This document shows positions 34,781-43,881 of a stretch of 64,000 bases of DNA, piece after piece. The stretch comes from Oceanicoccus sp. (GTDB lineage: Bacteria; Pseudomonadota; Gammaproteobacteria; Pseudomonadales; Dasaniaceae), in NCBI RefSeq assembly GCF_029238675.1, contig NZ_JAQWFR010000028.1, positions 62,001-126,000 of the forward strand, read 5' to 3'. Numbering within the stretch: the first letter of the stretch is position 1; each line of letters opens with the position of its first letter. The translations under genes and the position numbers were made by a program. The notes beneath the pieces are model-generated. The model made no database searches and was not told the DNA's origin. It was given only the letters and a program-made list of their open reading frames with translations.

Positions 34781-37426
34781 CTAAGCCTTTAAGCTTTTAG
34801 AAACCACTTCAAAAACATCCCGTGACAAATCCGGTTCAGCCATAATTCTTTCCAGTTCTGCCTTCATTAAGGCGCGGCTATCCGCGGTGTATTTCTTCCA
34901 CTTGGTTAAAGGCCCAAGCAAGCGTGAGGCCATCTGTGGGTTAAGTCGATTGAGCTCAACAACCTGGTCCGCCAGGAAGCGATAACCTGCACCATCACGC
35001 TGGTGAAAATTAACCGCATTCTGGCCACAGAAGGCTCCGATTAAGGCTCGAGCTTTATTGGGATTTTTGATATCAAAAGCCGGATGGGTCATCAGGCCTT
35101 TAACATGGTCTAATGTACCCGGTACCGAGCAGACCGCCTGCGCCATAAACCACTGGTTGACCACCAGTGACTCATGTTGCCAACGCTCGTAAAACAACTT
35201 CAATACACGTTGTTTCTGCATCCCAAATTCGCTATTTAAAATAACATTAAAGGCTGCCAGTACATCGGTCATATTATTGGCGTGATCAAACTGTTCAACG
35301 GCCGCCGCTAATGCATCATCAGTGCCCAACAACATTAAATAAGCCAGAGCCGTATTTTTTAGACTACGCTGGGCTATTTGAAGTGCTGAAGGTTGGTAGG
35401 CGTCATCGCAGTGATTATTGCGGAAGGCTTGCCATAGTTCTTGCTCTAACGCTTCGGCAATGGTTAATCTGGCTAAAGTTCTAGCCTGATAAATAGCATG
35501 GACATCAACCTCATCAGAAATTTCTGTCATATAGGCTTCTGAGGGCAGCTTTAACATTAAGGCCACCATAGCTTTATCCAGTGACTCATCTAATAGAATA
35601 GAGCGATAGGCCGCTATCAATCTCGGATCTACACTTGCCTGCTCATTGTTTTGCACAGCTGCAATCATTTCATTAAGCACCTGCACACCTAACTGCTGTG
35701 AGGCATCCCAGCGAATAAAGCCATCACTGTCATTGCGCATTAAAAACAGCAGCTCGTCACGGCTGTAATTGAAAGCCAGTTTTACCGGTGCAGAAAAACC
35801 CCGCAATAAACTGGGCACGGGCTTTTCTTTGACCTGATGGAATACAAAGGTTTGGCGGGGCTCGGTAATATCGATGACGACCTCGGTATTACTGCCATTT
35901 TCTTTATCATTATGCAGCGGCAATGCGCCCTCTTTGCCTAACAGAGCCATAGACATAGGGATATGGAAAGGCTGTTTTTGCTCTTGCCCCGGTGTGGCTG
36001 GACAGTGCTGCTCTACCGTTAAGCTATAAGTTTGTGCACTGTCATCATAGACACCCTCTACCGCAACTCGAGGTGTACCCGCCTGTGAATACCAAAGCCT
36101 GAATTGAGACAGGTCTTTAGCTGAGGCATCCTCCATGGCTTTAACAAAGTCTTCGCAGGTGACAGCCTGGCCATCGTGACGCTCAAAATAGAGGTCTGAG
36201 CCTTTACGAAAGTCGTTGGGGCCCAATAGATTGGCAATCATACGAACAATTTCAGCGCCTTTTTCATAGATTGTGACGGTATAGAAATTAGAAATTTCCA
36301 TAAAAGACTCAGGCCTGATCGGGTGAGCCATTGGGCCACCGTCCTCGGCAAACTGCACCGTGCGTAACAGGGAAACATCCTCTACCCGCTTAACCGTTCG
36401 CGAGCCCATATCCGATGAAAACTCAGCATCGCGATAGACGGTAAAACCCTCTTTTAAACTTAACTGAAACCAGTCGCGGCAAGTTACCCGGTTGCCTGAC
36501 CAGTTATGGAAGTACTCATGGGCGACAACGCCCTCGACTCGCTGAAAACCTGCATCCGTTGTTGTTTCAGGTTTTGCGAGTACACAGGAGGTATTAAAAA
36601 TATTCAGGCTTTTATTTTCCATCGCCCCCATATTGAAATCATCAACAGCGACAATATTAAAAATCGTTAAATCGTATTCGCGACCATAGACTTCTTCATC
36701 CCAACGCATGGAATGAACTAAAGAGGCCATAGCGTGTTCGCATTTATCAAGATCTTTAGGCTCAACAAAAATACGCAGGGTGACGTCATTGCCTGACCGG
36801 GTGGTAAAGTGATCTTCGGTATATTCCAGATCCCCCGCTACCAGTGCAAACAAATAAGCTGGCTTCTTAAAAGGATCATCCCACTTTACCCAGTGGCGGC
36901 CATTATCCATCTCACCGCAGCCAATATTATTGCCATTAGACAATAATACGGGATAACGTTTTTTATCGGCTTCCACTGTGGTGGTAAACACCGACATTAC
37001 ATCAGGGCGATCCAGGTAATAGGTGATTTTACGAAAGCCTTCCGCTTCGCACTGGGTACAAAACATAGTGTTTGATTTATAAAGGCCTTCGAGGGACGTA
37101 TTTTGCTGAGGTTTTATTTCGGTTATGCATTCCAGTACAAATTCATCGGGTAACGAGTAGATGGTTAAGCTCTCTGGGGTGACCTGGTAATCAGCCCCGG
37201 ATAAAACCACATCATTTACAGTCAGTGATTGTAAAACCAATTCCTGCCCGTGCAGCATCAACTCAACGTCCTGATTAGCAGCCTCAGGGTTGCGGCGCAT
37301 AGTCAGTGTTGATCTAACCTCTGAGCTCTGCTCACCCAGCGAAAAATACAAATCCGTTTTATCGATCAGAAAATCGGGTACTTGGTAATCTTTCAGAAAA
37401 ATCGTTTTAGGTTGCGCGTCCCGCAT
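34781..37426 (-). CDS. pepN: Aminopeptidase N (M1 family)
   Basis: A zinc metalloaminopeptidase of 881 residues removing N-terminal residues from peptides. The substrate-recognition motif MGAMENKSLNIF and the zinc site VVAHEYFHNWSGNRVTCRDW, with a downstream LKEG glutamate, are intact. The fourfold domain layout and the length match E. coli PepN (870). The gene is followed on the minus strand by DUF2797 upstream and opens the pepN-to-nadK block that I recall as conserved in Pseudomonas. Confidence 0.97.
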   Translation of the reverse strand: MRDAQPKTIFLKDYQVPDFLIDKTDLYFSLGEQSSEVRSTLTMRRNPEAANQDVELMLHGQELVLQSLTVNDVVLSGADYQVTPESLTIYSLPDEFVLECITEIKPQQNTSLEGLYKSNTMFCTQCEAEGFRKITYYLDRPDVMSVFTTTVEADKKRYPVLLSNGNNIGCGEMDNGRHWVKWDDPFKKPAYLFALVAGDLEYTEDHFTTRSGNDVTLRIFVEPKDLDKCEHAMASLVHSMRWDEEVYGREYDLTIFNIVAVDDFNMGAMENKSLNIFNTSCVLAKPETTTDAGFQRVEGVVAHEYFHNWSGNRVTCRDWFQLSLKEGFTVYRDAEFSSDMGSRTVKRVEDVSLLRTVQFAEDGGPMAHPIRPESFMEISNFYTVTIYEKGAEIVRMIANLLGPNDFRKGSDLYFERHDGQAVTCEDFVKAMEDASAKDLSQFRLWYSQAGTPRVAVEGVYDDSAQTYSLTVEQHCPATPGQEQKQPFHIPMSMALLGKEGALPLHNDKENGSNTEVVIDITEPRQTFVFHQVKEKPVPSLLRGFSAPVKLAFNYSRDELLFLMRNDSDGFIRWDASQQLGVQVLNEMIAAVQNNEQASVDPRLIAAYRSILLDESLDKAMVALMLKLPSEAYMTEISDEVDVHAIYQARTLARLTIAEALEQELWQAFRNNHCDDAYQPSALQIAQRSLKNTALAYLMLLGTDDALAAAVEQFDHANNMTDVLAAFNVILNSEFGMQKQRVLKLFYERWQHESLVVNQWFMAQAVCSVPGTLDHVKGLMTHPAFDIKNPNKARALIGAFCGQNAVNFHQRDGAGYRFLADQVVELNRLNPQMASRLLGPLTKWKKYTADSRALMKAELERIMAEPDLSRDVFEVVSKSLKA

Positions 37427-37469
37427 TACTTAATAACTCCAAATAATCATGATGTAATTATTGCCAGGC

Positions 37470-38312
37470 TTAAGCCGCCGTAAACTCAATATGATAACCA
37501 CCAAACTTACGGATATTTAAAACACCGGTATCCAATATTAAGTACTGGCCTTTAATCCCCTTCAACACGCCGGTTATTTCTGGCTGCTTGTCAAAATTAA
37601 ATGATGTGACCTTGGTGGGGAATTCTTCAACCGGATAATGAATACTTACCGGTGCCGCATCATTAATAGCCTGGATTGACTGTACGCCGTATTCATCCTG
37701 CAAGGCAGATATCTCAGCTTTACAGGCTTCAAATAATTCATCGCGGCACTGTTCAAGATCGATAATATCGACTTCACCTTTAAGCATTCTGCGCCAATTG
37801 GTTTTGTCCGCCACATGATTTTTAAACACGACCTCTACCAAGCCTGATTGCTGTCTGGTACTAACACGGAAAATGGGTATCGCCTGAATAGCCCCCTGAT
37901 CCATCCAGCGGGTTGGAATTTGGCTACCGCGGGTAATACCGACTTTAATACCGGAAGAGTTCGCCAGATAAACAAAATGGTCCGTCATGCAAAATTCATC
38001 ACCCCACTCTGGCTGGCGACAGGTGCCTGCATGGTAATGACATTTTTCCGGGCTCATAATGCAGCTATCGCACTGTGCCAACTTGGTAAAACAGGGGTAG
38101 CAATAACCCTGGTTAAAGCTCTTTTTAGTTTTACGACCACAGTGGGCACAATTAATCACACCGCTGTAAATCAACTTAATGGTTTTACCCAGCAAAGGGT
38201 TAAGTGACAGTAATTCATCACCAATGGGCAGGTGATAGGTAACTGCTTCCCCCTCACCTTCCCCTAACCGGGTTTGCATTTTTTTTAGATGACCGACAGC
38301 ATGTTCTGCCAA
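37470..38312 (-). CDS. DUF2797 family protein with zinc-binding cysteines
   Basis: A 280-residue protein of unknown function. Cysteine clusters CAHCGRKTK, YCYPCFTKLAQCDSC and PEKCHYHAGTC (residues about 56-95) form two zinc-like sites. VYLANSSGIKVGITR (residues about 113-127) looks like a GIY-YIG-type strand pair. The combination is the DUF2797 pattern. It begins 12 bases from DUF1315 on the same strand. Confidence 0.88.
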   Translation of the reverse strand: MAEHAVGHLKKMQTRLGEGEGEAVTYHLPIGDELLSLNPLLGKTIKLIYSGVINCAHCGRKTKKSFNQGYCYPCFTKLAQCDSCIMSPEKCHYHAGTCRQPEWGDEFCMTDHFVYLANSSGIKVGITRGSQIPTRWMDQGAIQAIPIFRVSTRQQSGLVEVVFKNHVADKTNWRRMLKGEVDIIDLEQCRDELFEACKAEISALQDEYGVQSIQAINDAAPVSIHYPVEEFPTKVTSFNFDKQPEITGVLKGIKGQYLILDTGVLNIRKFGGYHIEFTAA

Positions 38313-38323
38313 AATTGATTCTC

Positions 38324-38605
38324 CTATTCAGACCACTTTAGTGGTCGTTCCTGGTTTTGATTGTTAGCTGGGGCGGGTTGATCATCACAGAGTTCACCCT
38401 CTGCTTTGCTGCCTCTATCGATATGACCAACACGATCCGTCTGGGCTAAATGACGCTGTTCATAGCTTATCACCGCTTCCATACACAATTCTTTCTGCTC
38501 TTGGGTCAGGCGCCTACCATCTGGCCATTTACCGATTTCAATGGCGCGCTTGAGGCTGGCGTGAATGTCTGGCGTAATATTGCTAATCAGTTGTTCATAA
38601 TCCAT
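38324..38605 (-). CDS. DUF1315 family protein (YeaC-like)
   Basis: ATG 38605 gives 93 residues and opens MDYEQLISNITPDIHASLKR; an in-frame upstream start at 38644 would overlap the rhomboid gene. AIEIGKWPDGRRLTQEQKEL with the central KWPDGR is the DUF1315 signature, seen in E. coli YeaC. Function unknown. The gene is flanked by rhomboid (4-base gap) and DUF2797. Confidence 0.88.
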   Translation of the reverse strand: MDYEQLISNITPDIHASLKRAIEIGKWPDGRRLTQEQKELCMEAVISYEQRHLAQTDRVGHIDRGSKAEGELCDDQPAPANNQNQERPLKWSE

Positions 38606-38609
38606 CGTC

Positions 38610-39476
38610 TTATACCTGGTTCTCTTTGGTTGAGAACTTATCAATTAAAGCGGCGCCAAAACCCATTAGGCAGCCCATAATCAAGCCACCTAAATGCGCC
38701 ACATTGGCCACCTTACCCGCACCTAACACACCGGCCAGGCCAACAAAGCCAACTACCATCATAAATAGCGAAAAGTACAAAATAACATTGGGTATCATCA
38801 GGTCTTTTTCCGGGCGCATCATACTCCATACCCAGCCGTAGCCCAGCAAGCCATAGACCACGCCAGACATTCCACCAAAAATGGTGGCCTCGGCATAGGT
38901 AGCCTGCATGATATTGGAGCCCAGACCGATCACCATACAGATGCCTAACATACGCACACTGCCCTGCAACAGTTCGATTCTTTGACCAACAAACCAGAGC
39001 ATCGCCATATTGAAGGCAATATGCATTAAACCAAAGTGTAGAAAAATCGGGGTAATTAGGCGCCAGTACTCTCCATTGGGAACGGAGAAAATAATATAGG
39101 TACTCATTCGGTTGAAATCAAAGAAGGTAAAATATTTGACCAAACCAAAGTCGCGGTCAAAATAGACCAGGCAAAAACCTAGCACACTTAAAATTATACC
39201 GCCCAGGGTAACTGGCAAATGGCTTAGCAATTTAGTGGCAACGGCGGTAGCTTGCGGAGACTCTGGCATTTCAATCACAGGCGCTTCAGTTTCACCGGTA
39301 AGAAACTTTTCATAGGCATTACGAACCTGTAGTGCTACCGATTTATCCCCCACCAACAAAAGTTTGCGATCATTGCTTTCTACAACTCGATGACTGACCC
39401 GCTGGTCCCACAGGTATTTGCTAAACACCTGCAGATCCTGCTCTATGGATACATCAATCACTACTATTTCAGCCAT
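38610..39476 (-). CDS. Rhomboid family intramembrane serine protease (GlpG-like)
   Basis: A 288-residue protein with an N-terminal soluble domain (VIDVSIEQDLQVFSKYLWDQ) and six membrane helices. The catalytic serine is in GGMSGVVYGLLGYG, the histidine in VAHLGGLIMG, and the first loop carries the HFGLMHIAFNMAML motif. It should cleave membrane proteins inside the bilayer. Substrates are unknown. It is part of the pepN-nadK unit. Confidence 0.92.
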   Translation of the reverse strand: MAEIVVIDVSIEQDLQVFSKYLWDQRVSHRVVESNDRKLLLVGDKSVALQVRNAYEKFLTGETEAPVIEMPESPQATAVATKLLSHLPVTLGGIILSVLGFCLVYFDRDFGLVKYFTFFDFNRMSTYIIFSVPNGEYWRLITPIFLHFGLMHIAFNMAMLWFVGQRIELLQGSVRMLGICMVIGLGSNIMQATYAEATIFGGMSGVVYGLLGYGWVWSMMRPEKDLMIPNVILYFSLFMMVVGFVGLAGVLGAGKVANVAHLGGLIMGCLMGFGAALIDKFSTKENQV

Positions 39477-39537
39477 ACATTTACCTCACGTTGTTACTTT
39501 TATGACAGGAATTCAAACCAGAGCTAAAGAAAAAGGA

Positions 39538-40416
39538 CTAGCCAATTAAGCCTGTACCCCAACCCAATTTGTCGCGGCAGCTGGCATAAAAACTATGATC
39601 GGTGGGGTGAATCAACTTTAGTTTGTGACGTCGCTTGGTGATATAGACTGTATCGCCCGGCAGCGCCGTTAGATGAACTTGCCCGTCACAAGTCACAGGC
39701 GGGTGAATTTTATTGGACTTATTGATTTCAATTCTGATTTCGCTATTACCATCAATAACGATCGGGCGACTACTTAAGGTATGAGGAAACATAGGCACCA
39801 AAACCACTGCATCCAGTTTGGGGTGCATAATAGGCCCGCCCCCCGACAGCGAATAGGCGGTTGACCCGGTGGGTGTTGAAACAATTAAGCCATCTGAACG
39901 TTGTGGGTAAACAAACTCATCGTCCACATAGACATTAAACTCTATCATCTGTGCTGAAGTGCCGGAGTTAACTACCACATCATTTAAGGCTTCTGCCCGG
40001 CCTATCACTTCACCATTACGTTTAACAATGGCACTCAATAGAAAACGCTTTTCTAAAACATATTCACCTTGCAGTACTGCACCGACTTTTTCTTCTAACT
40101 CTTCAGGCAAGATATCGGTCAGGAAGCCGAGGCGTCCCCGGTTAATACCCAGCACTGGTACGTTATGCCTGGCTAACTGCCTGGCCGCCCCTAGTAGACT
40201 GCCATCACCACCAAGCACAATAATTAAATCACAGCTTTCACCCATTTTAGTTCTGCCACTGACCGGATAAGGGTTATCAGGTAGCAGGCTGGCTATGGTT
40301 TTACCAAGTATAATGTCTATTTTTTGAGCAGACAGAAAGCTCGTAAGTACCCGCAAGGACTCACCCACGGCATCACTCTCACGGCCAATAATCCCTACTG
40401 TGTTAAATTCATTCAT
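39538..40416 (-). CDS. nadK: NAD kinase
   Basis: Phosphorylates NAD to NADP. ATG 40416 (MNEFNTVGIIGRES) gives 292 residues, the usual length; a TTG at 40440 is an alternative. LIIVLGGDGSLLGAARQL is the GGDG ATP-binding motif, INRGRLGFLTDI and LNDVVVNSGTSAQM follow, then VSTPTGSTAYSLSGGGPI with the conserved catalytic asparagine and glycine motifs. It is divergent from DUF1853. Confidence 0.96.
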   Translation of the reverse strand: MNEFNTVGIIGRESDAVGESLRVLTSFLSAQKIDIILGKTIASLLPDNPYPVSGRTKMGESCDLIIVLGGDGSLLGAARQLARHNVPVLGINRGRLGFLTDILPEELEEKVGAVLQGEYVLEKRFLLSAIVKRNGEVIGRAEALNDVVVNSGTSAQMIEFNVYVDDEFVYPQRSDGLIVSTPTGSTAYSLSGGGPIMHPKLDAVVLVPMFPHTLSSRPIVIDGNSEIRIEINKSNKIHPPVTCDGQVHLTALPGDTVYITKRRHKLKLIHPTDHSFYASCRDKLGWGTGLIG

Positions 40417-40483
40417 ATTTGATCGGTCGGTTGTTATCAATTTGGGCTAGTATACTCTAATTTGATTAAAGCCCAAGGCAGCT

Positions 40484-41455
40484 ATGGCCACTATAACATC
40501 CCTTAAAAATCAATGCGTTAGAGATTTGGCCTGGAGCTGCTTTGGCCAGAACCTAATTAATGACTTTGGTGGTCTGGGCCATAGCGCTGTACAGAGCTGC
40601 CATATCCACCTGACTGCGGCCAGACAGCAGTGGTTGCTGCAACTGGATCAAGAGCCAACGCCCCTGTTAGATTATTTAAGCCAGCCTCGCAGCCCGCGAA
40701 TTGGCCTTTACTTTGAAGCCTTATGGCAATTTTTTATCACCCATGATGCAGATTTAGAATTACTAGCCCACAACCTGCAAGTATCCTATAACAAGAAAAC
40801 CTATGGTGAGTTTGATGTTATCTACCGCGATAACAGCAATGGCAACAGTTACCACCTTGAATTGGCGATTAAGTTTTACCTGAATAATTCACTATCAGCC
40901 AACCGGGGGATATTTTCTACTGACTTCGGTTATTGGCTAGGCCCCAATGCGATTGATCGGCTTGATATTAAAACCGAGCACCTTCTTAACCATCAAATAA
41001 AACTCTCTGCCAGCGAAGCAGGAAAAAACGCACTGGCATTATTAGGCCTTGAAACCGTAATCCCTGAAATTGCTATCAAAGGACGTTTATTTTACCCCCA
41101 TAGCATTAACCCTGAGGCCTCAACTGCGGCTCTATCCCCGTCACATAATTATGGTCACTGGGCTAATCTTTCGAATTTAAATAAGGTGACCCAGACTTGT
41201 GTGGACTGGCTAATACTGGATAGATCGGAATGGATTAGCCCTGTCTATCGAACGCTCGCGGAACTTGAGCAAAAGATTAAATGCCCACTGCAATTACAAG
41301 ACACATTAAGCCTGTATTTTTCAACTAACTCACAACCATTAATGATTTGCGGGCTTGAACAAAGGGATGATTATTACTGCGAAAAAGTACGTTTTTTTAT
41401 TACCGCAGATAACTGGCCCAAATGCACTCGACGAACCGCTCACAAATCTCTATAG
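40484..41455 (+). CDS. DUF1853 family protein
   Basis: A 323-residue protein with the DUF1853 pattern: [36 protein letters not shown], then [33 protein letters not shown] and a nearby LLNHQIKLS. The acidic and EL(A)IK residues suggest a nuclease-like fold of the PD-(D/E)xK type, but that is inference and the activity is not established. The gene begins 68 bases from nadK, divergently, and ends 71 bases before ybiT. Confidence 0.88.
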   Translation: MATITSLKNQCVRDLAWSCFGQNLINDFGGLGHSAVQSCHIHLTAARQQWLLQLDQEPTPLLDYLSQPRSPRIGLYFEALWQFFITHDADLELLAHNLQVSYNKKTYGEFDVIYRDNSNGNSYHLELAIKFYLNNSLSANRGIFSTDFGYWLGPNAIDRLDIKTEHLLNHQIKLSASEAGKNALALLGLETVIPEIAIKGRLFYPHSINPEASTAALSPSHNYGHWANLSNLNKVTQTCVDWLILDRSEWISPVYRTLAELEQKIKCPLQLQDTLSLYFSTNSQPLMICGLEQRDDYYCEKVRFFITADNWPKCTRRTAHKSL

Positions 41456-41525
41456 TACGCCCGCTCTGATAGCAGTCGTCTCTGACGGTTGCTGCTCTAT
41501 TATTGTTAAACTCAGGACTGCCCTT

Positions 41526-43136
41526 TTGATCTCTACTGCAAATATCACCATGCAATTTGGCGCCAAGCCGTTGTTTGAAAATATCTCTGTTAAATTTAGC
41601 AATGGCAATCGCTATGGGCTAATTGGCGCTAACGGTTGCGGTAAGTCGACCTTTATGAAAATCCTCGATGGCAGCCTTTCACCCAGTATGGGCAATGTCA
41701 CCGTTACTCCTAATGAGCGTATCGGTAAACTCTCCCAGGACCAGTTTGCGTTTGAACAATACAGCGTGGTTGATACGGTGATTATGGGGCACATGGAACT
41801 ATGGGCAGTAAAACAGGAGCGTGATCGTATCTATGCCCTGCCAGAAATGTCAGAAGAAGACGGCATGAAAGCTGCCGAGCTGGAAATCCAATTTGCAGAA
41901 ATGGATGGCTATAGCGCCGAAAGCCGCGCCGGTGAAATTTTAGCGGGCGCCGGTATCGAGCAGGAACTGCACTACGGTTTAATGAGCGAAGTAGCCCCTG
42001 GTTGGAAGCTGCGAGTCTTATTGGCCCAGGCTCTGTTTTCTGATCCGGATATTTTGCTACTGGACGAACCCACCAATAACCTGGATATCGACACCATACG
42101 CTGGCTCGAAGAAACTTTAAACGAGCGTAAAAGCACCATGATTATTATTTCCCACGATCGCCACTTCCTGAATTCGGTTTGCACCCATATGGCGGATATT
42201 GATTATGGAGAGCTAAGAGTTTACCCCGGCAACTACGATGATTTTATGACCGCTTCAACCCAGGCCCGCGAACGCCTGCATAATGAAAACGCCAAAAAGT
42301 CCGCACAAATTGCTGACCTGCAACAATTTGTTAGTCGCTTCTCAGCTAACGCCTCTAAAGCCAAGCAGGCAACATCCCGTGCCAAACAGTTGGAAAAAAT
42401 CAAACTGGAAGATATTAAACCTTCCAGTCGCGTCACGCCCTACATCCGCTTTAAACAGGATAAAAAGCTACACCGGCAATCACTGATTCTGGAAAAGCTG
42501 GGGCACGGCTTTGATGAAGGCCCGCTATTTAAAAACGGCAACATTATTTTAGAAGCCGGCGCCAAACTGGCAGTCATTGGTGAAAACGGTGCAGGTAAAA
42601 CCACCCTGCTGCGCAACCTGATGAACGAGCTCACCCCGGATCACGGCAGAATCCAATGGGCAGAAAACGCTACCCTGGGTTATTGCCCCCAGGATAGCAC
42701 TGAAGATTTTGACTGTGATTTAAATCTGTTTGACTGGATGAGCCAGTGGCGTAAAGCCAGCCACGATGACCAGATTGTTCGTGCCACTTTAGGCCGCTTA
42801 TTGTTTTCGTCAGATGATTTTAAAAAGAAGGTAAAGGTTTGTTCCGGTGGTGAGAAAAATCGCCTGCTATTTGGCAAGCTAATGATGATGGATACTAATG
42901 TGCTGTTAATGGATGAGCCCACTAACCATTTGGATATGGAATCCATAGAGGCTTTAAACCTGGCACTGGAACATTATGAAGGGACGCTAATCTTTGTTAG
43001 TCATGACCGTGAGTTTGTTTCGTCACTGGCCACGCGCATTGTTGAAATTACAGACCAGCAACTTATTGATTTCCAGGGCAGCTATGAAGAATATCTAGCC
43101 AGCCAGGAACAAGCGGAACGGGTCGCCGGCCACTAA
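41526..43136 (+). CDS. ybiT: ABC-F ATPase YbiT
   Basis: A 536-residue two-NBD soluble ATPase. TTG 41526 is preferred: it yields [20 protein letters not shown] aligned with the start of E. coli YbiT, while the open frame begins at 41355. NBD1 has [25 protein letters not shown] and [14 protein letters not shown]2 has [16 protein letters not shown] and [11 protein letters not shown]. The interdomain linker and lack of a Uup tail fit YbiT. Role in ribosome-linked translation by family precedent. Confidence 0.94.
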   Translation: MISTANITMQFGAKPLFENISVKFSNGNRYGLIGANGCGKSTFMKILDGSLSPSMGNVTVTPNERIGKLSQDQFAFEQYSVVDTVIMGHMELWAVKQERDRIYALPEMSEEDGMKAAELEIQFAEMDGYSAESRAGEILAGAGIEQELHYGLMSEVAPGWKLRVLLAQALFSDPDILLLDEPTNNLDIDTIRWLEETLNERKSTMIIISHDRHFLNSVCTHMADIDYGELRVYPGNYDDFMTASTQARERLHNENAKKSAQIADLQQFVSRFSANASKAKQATSRAKQLEKIKLEDIKPSSRVTPYIRFKQDKKLHRQSLILEKLGHGFDEGPLFKNGNIILEAGAKLAVIGENGAGKTTLLRNLMNELTPDHGRIQWAENATLGYCPQDSTEDFDCDLNLFDWMSQWRKASHDDQIVRATLGRLLFSSDDFKKKVKVCSGGEKNRLLFGKLMMMDTNVLLMDEPTNHLDMESIEALNLALEHYEGTLIFVSHDREFVSSLATRIVEITDQQLIDFQGSYEEYLASQEQAERVAGH

Positions 43137-43166
43137 GACATAAGCTCTTTGATGGTGACCTGGTTA

Positions 43167-43637
43167 TCACTCAAGCGGCAATTCAGTCTTATCCAGTACT
43201 TTTCGCAATACAAAGCTGGAATGCACCCCGGTAACACCTTCCAGATTGGTCAATCGGCCCAGTAAAAACTGTTCATAGTGGCGCATATCCTTTACCACCA
43301 CCTTGAGCAGGAAGTCCGCCGCCTGGCCCGTCACTATGCTGCACTCCAGCACCTCGGCAAAGGTGGCGACTTTTTCCTCGAATTTTTCAAAACGCTCCGG
43401 AGTATGGCGGTCCATGGTGATACTCACCATCGCTGTCAGGTTCAGGCCCAGTGCTTCGGCATTTAATAAGGTGACATGCCGGTCTACAATCCCCGATTCT
43501 TCCAGCCGCTTAACTCGCCGGGCACAGGGTGTGGGTGATAAACCCACCTTATCCGCCAGCTCCAGATTGGTGATACGGCCATTGTGCTGCATCAGGCTTA
43601 AGATATGCTTATCGATTCGGTCTAACTGTATATTCAT
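43167..43637 (-). CDS. Lrp/AsnC-family transcriptional regulator
   Basis: ATG 43637 (MNIQLDRIDKHILSLM) gives a 156-residue protein; 43652 is a longer alternative. The N-terminal helix-turn-helix (NGRITNLELADKVGLSPTPC with RRVKRLEESGIV) and a RAM/AsnC effector domain (LECSIVTGQAADFLLKVVV, ending near VHSSFVLRKVLDKTELPL) are of Lrp type. It is divergent from leuA, so a role in leucine-responsive control is plausible. The length and C-terminal ELPLE match BkdR/Lrp-like regulators. Confidence 0.92.
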   Translation of the reverse strand: MNIQLDRIDKHILSLMQHNGRITNLELADKVGLSPTPCARRVKRLEESGIVDRHVTLLNAEALGLNLTAMVSITMDRHTPERFEKFEEKVATFAEVLECSIVTGQAADFLLKVVVKDMRHYEQFLLGRLTNLEGVTGVHSSFVLRKVLDKTELPLE

Positions 43638-43809
43638 AGGGATTTGTACCATGCCAAAACAATCAAAAGATTAGAATCTCTAAATAATAGCAATATATGA
43701 GTTATAGTCACTATATTTTTTACTATATCGAGTATCTTTGCAGCAATTCACTCACCCTACCCCGTTACAATCGCCTCTCAACCGCAGGCAGACTAATCTC
43801 ACAAGGGTT

Positions 43810-43881
43810 ATGTGCTATTGCTCCACAAGAGCTGCCACTGCCTGCAGTTGTTTTACAACAGCTAATATCAGGACCGTGGCC
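43810..43881 (+). other. Possible leader or N-terminal extension in frame with leuA
   Basis: ATG 43810 opens an uninterrupted 24-codon stretch in frame with leuA, MCYCSTRAATACSCFTTANI then RTVA, running directly into the leuA ATG at 43882. It is rich in Cys, Thr and Ala and not in Leu, so it does not look like a classical leucine attenuator. The preceding AAGGG is only two bases from the ATG, a poor spacing. It could be untranslated. A second frame (43697-43885) contains several Leu and Pro codons but has no good start signal. Confidence 0.3.
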
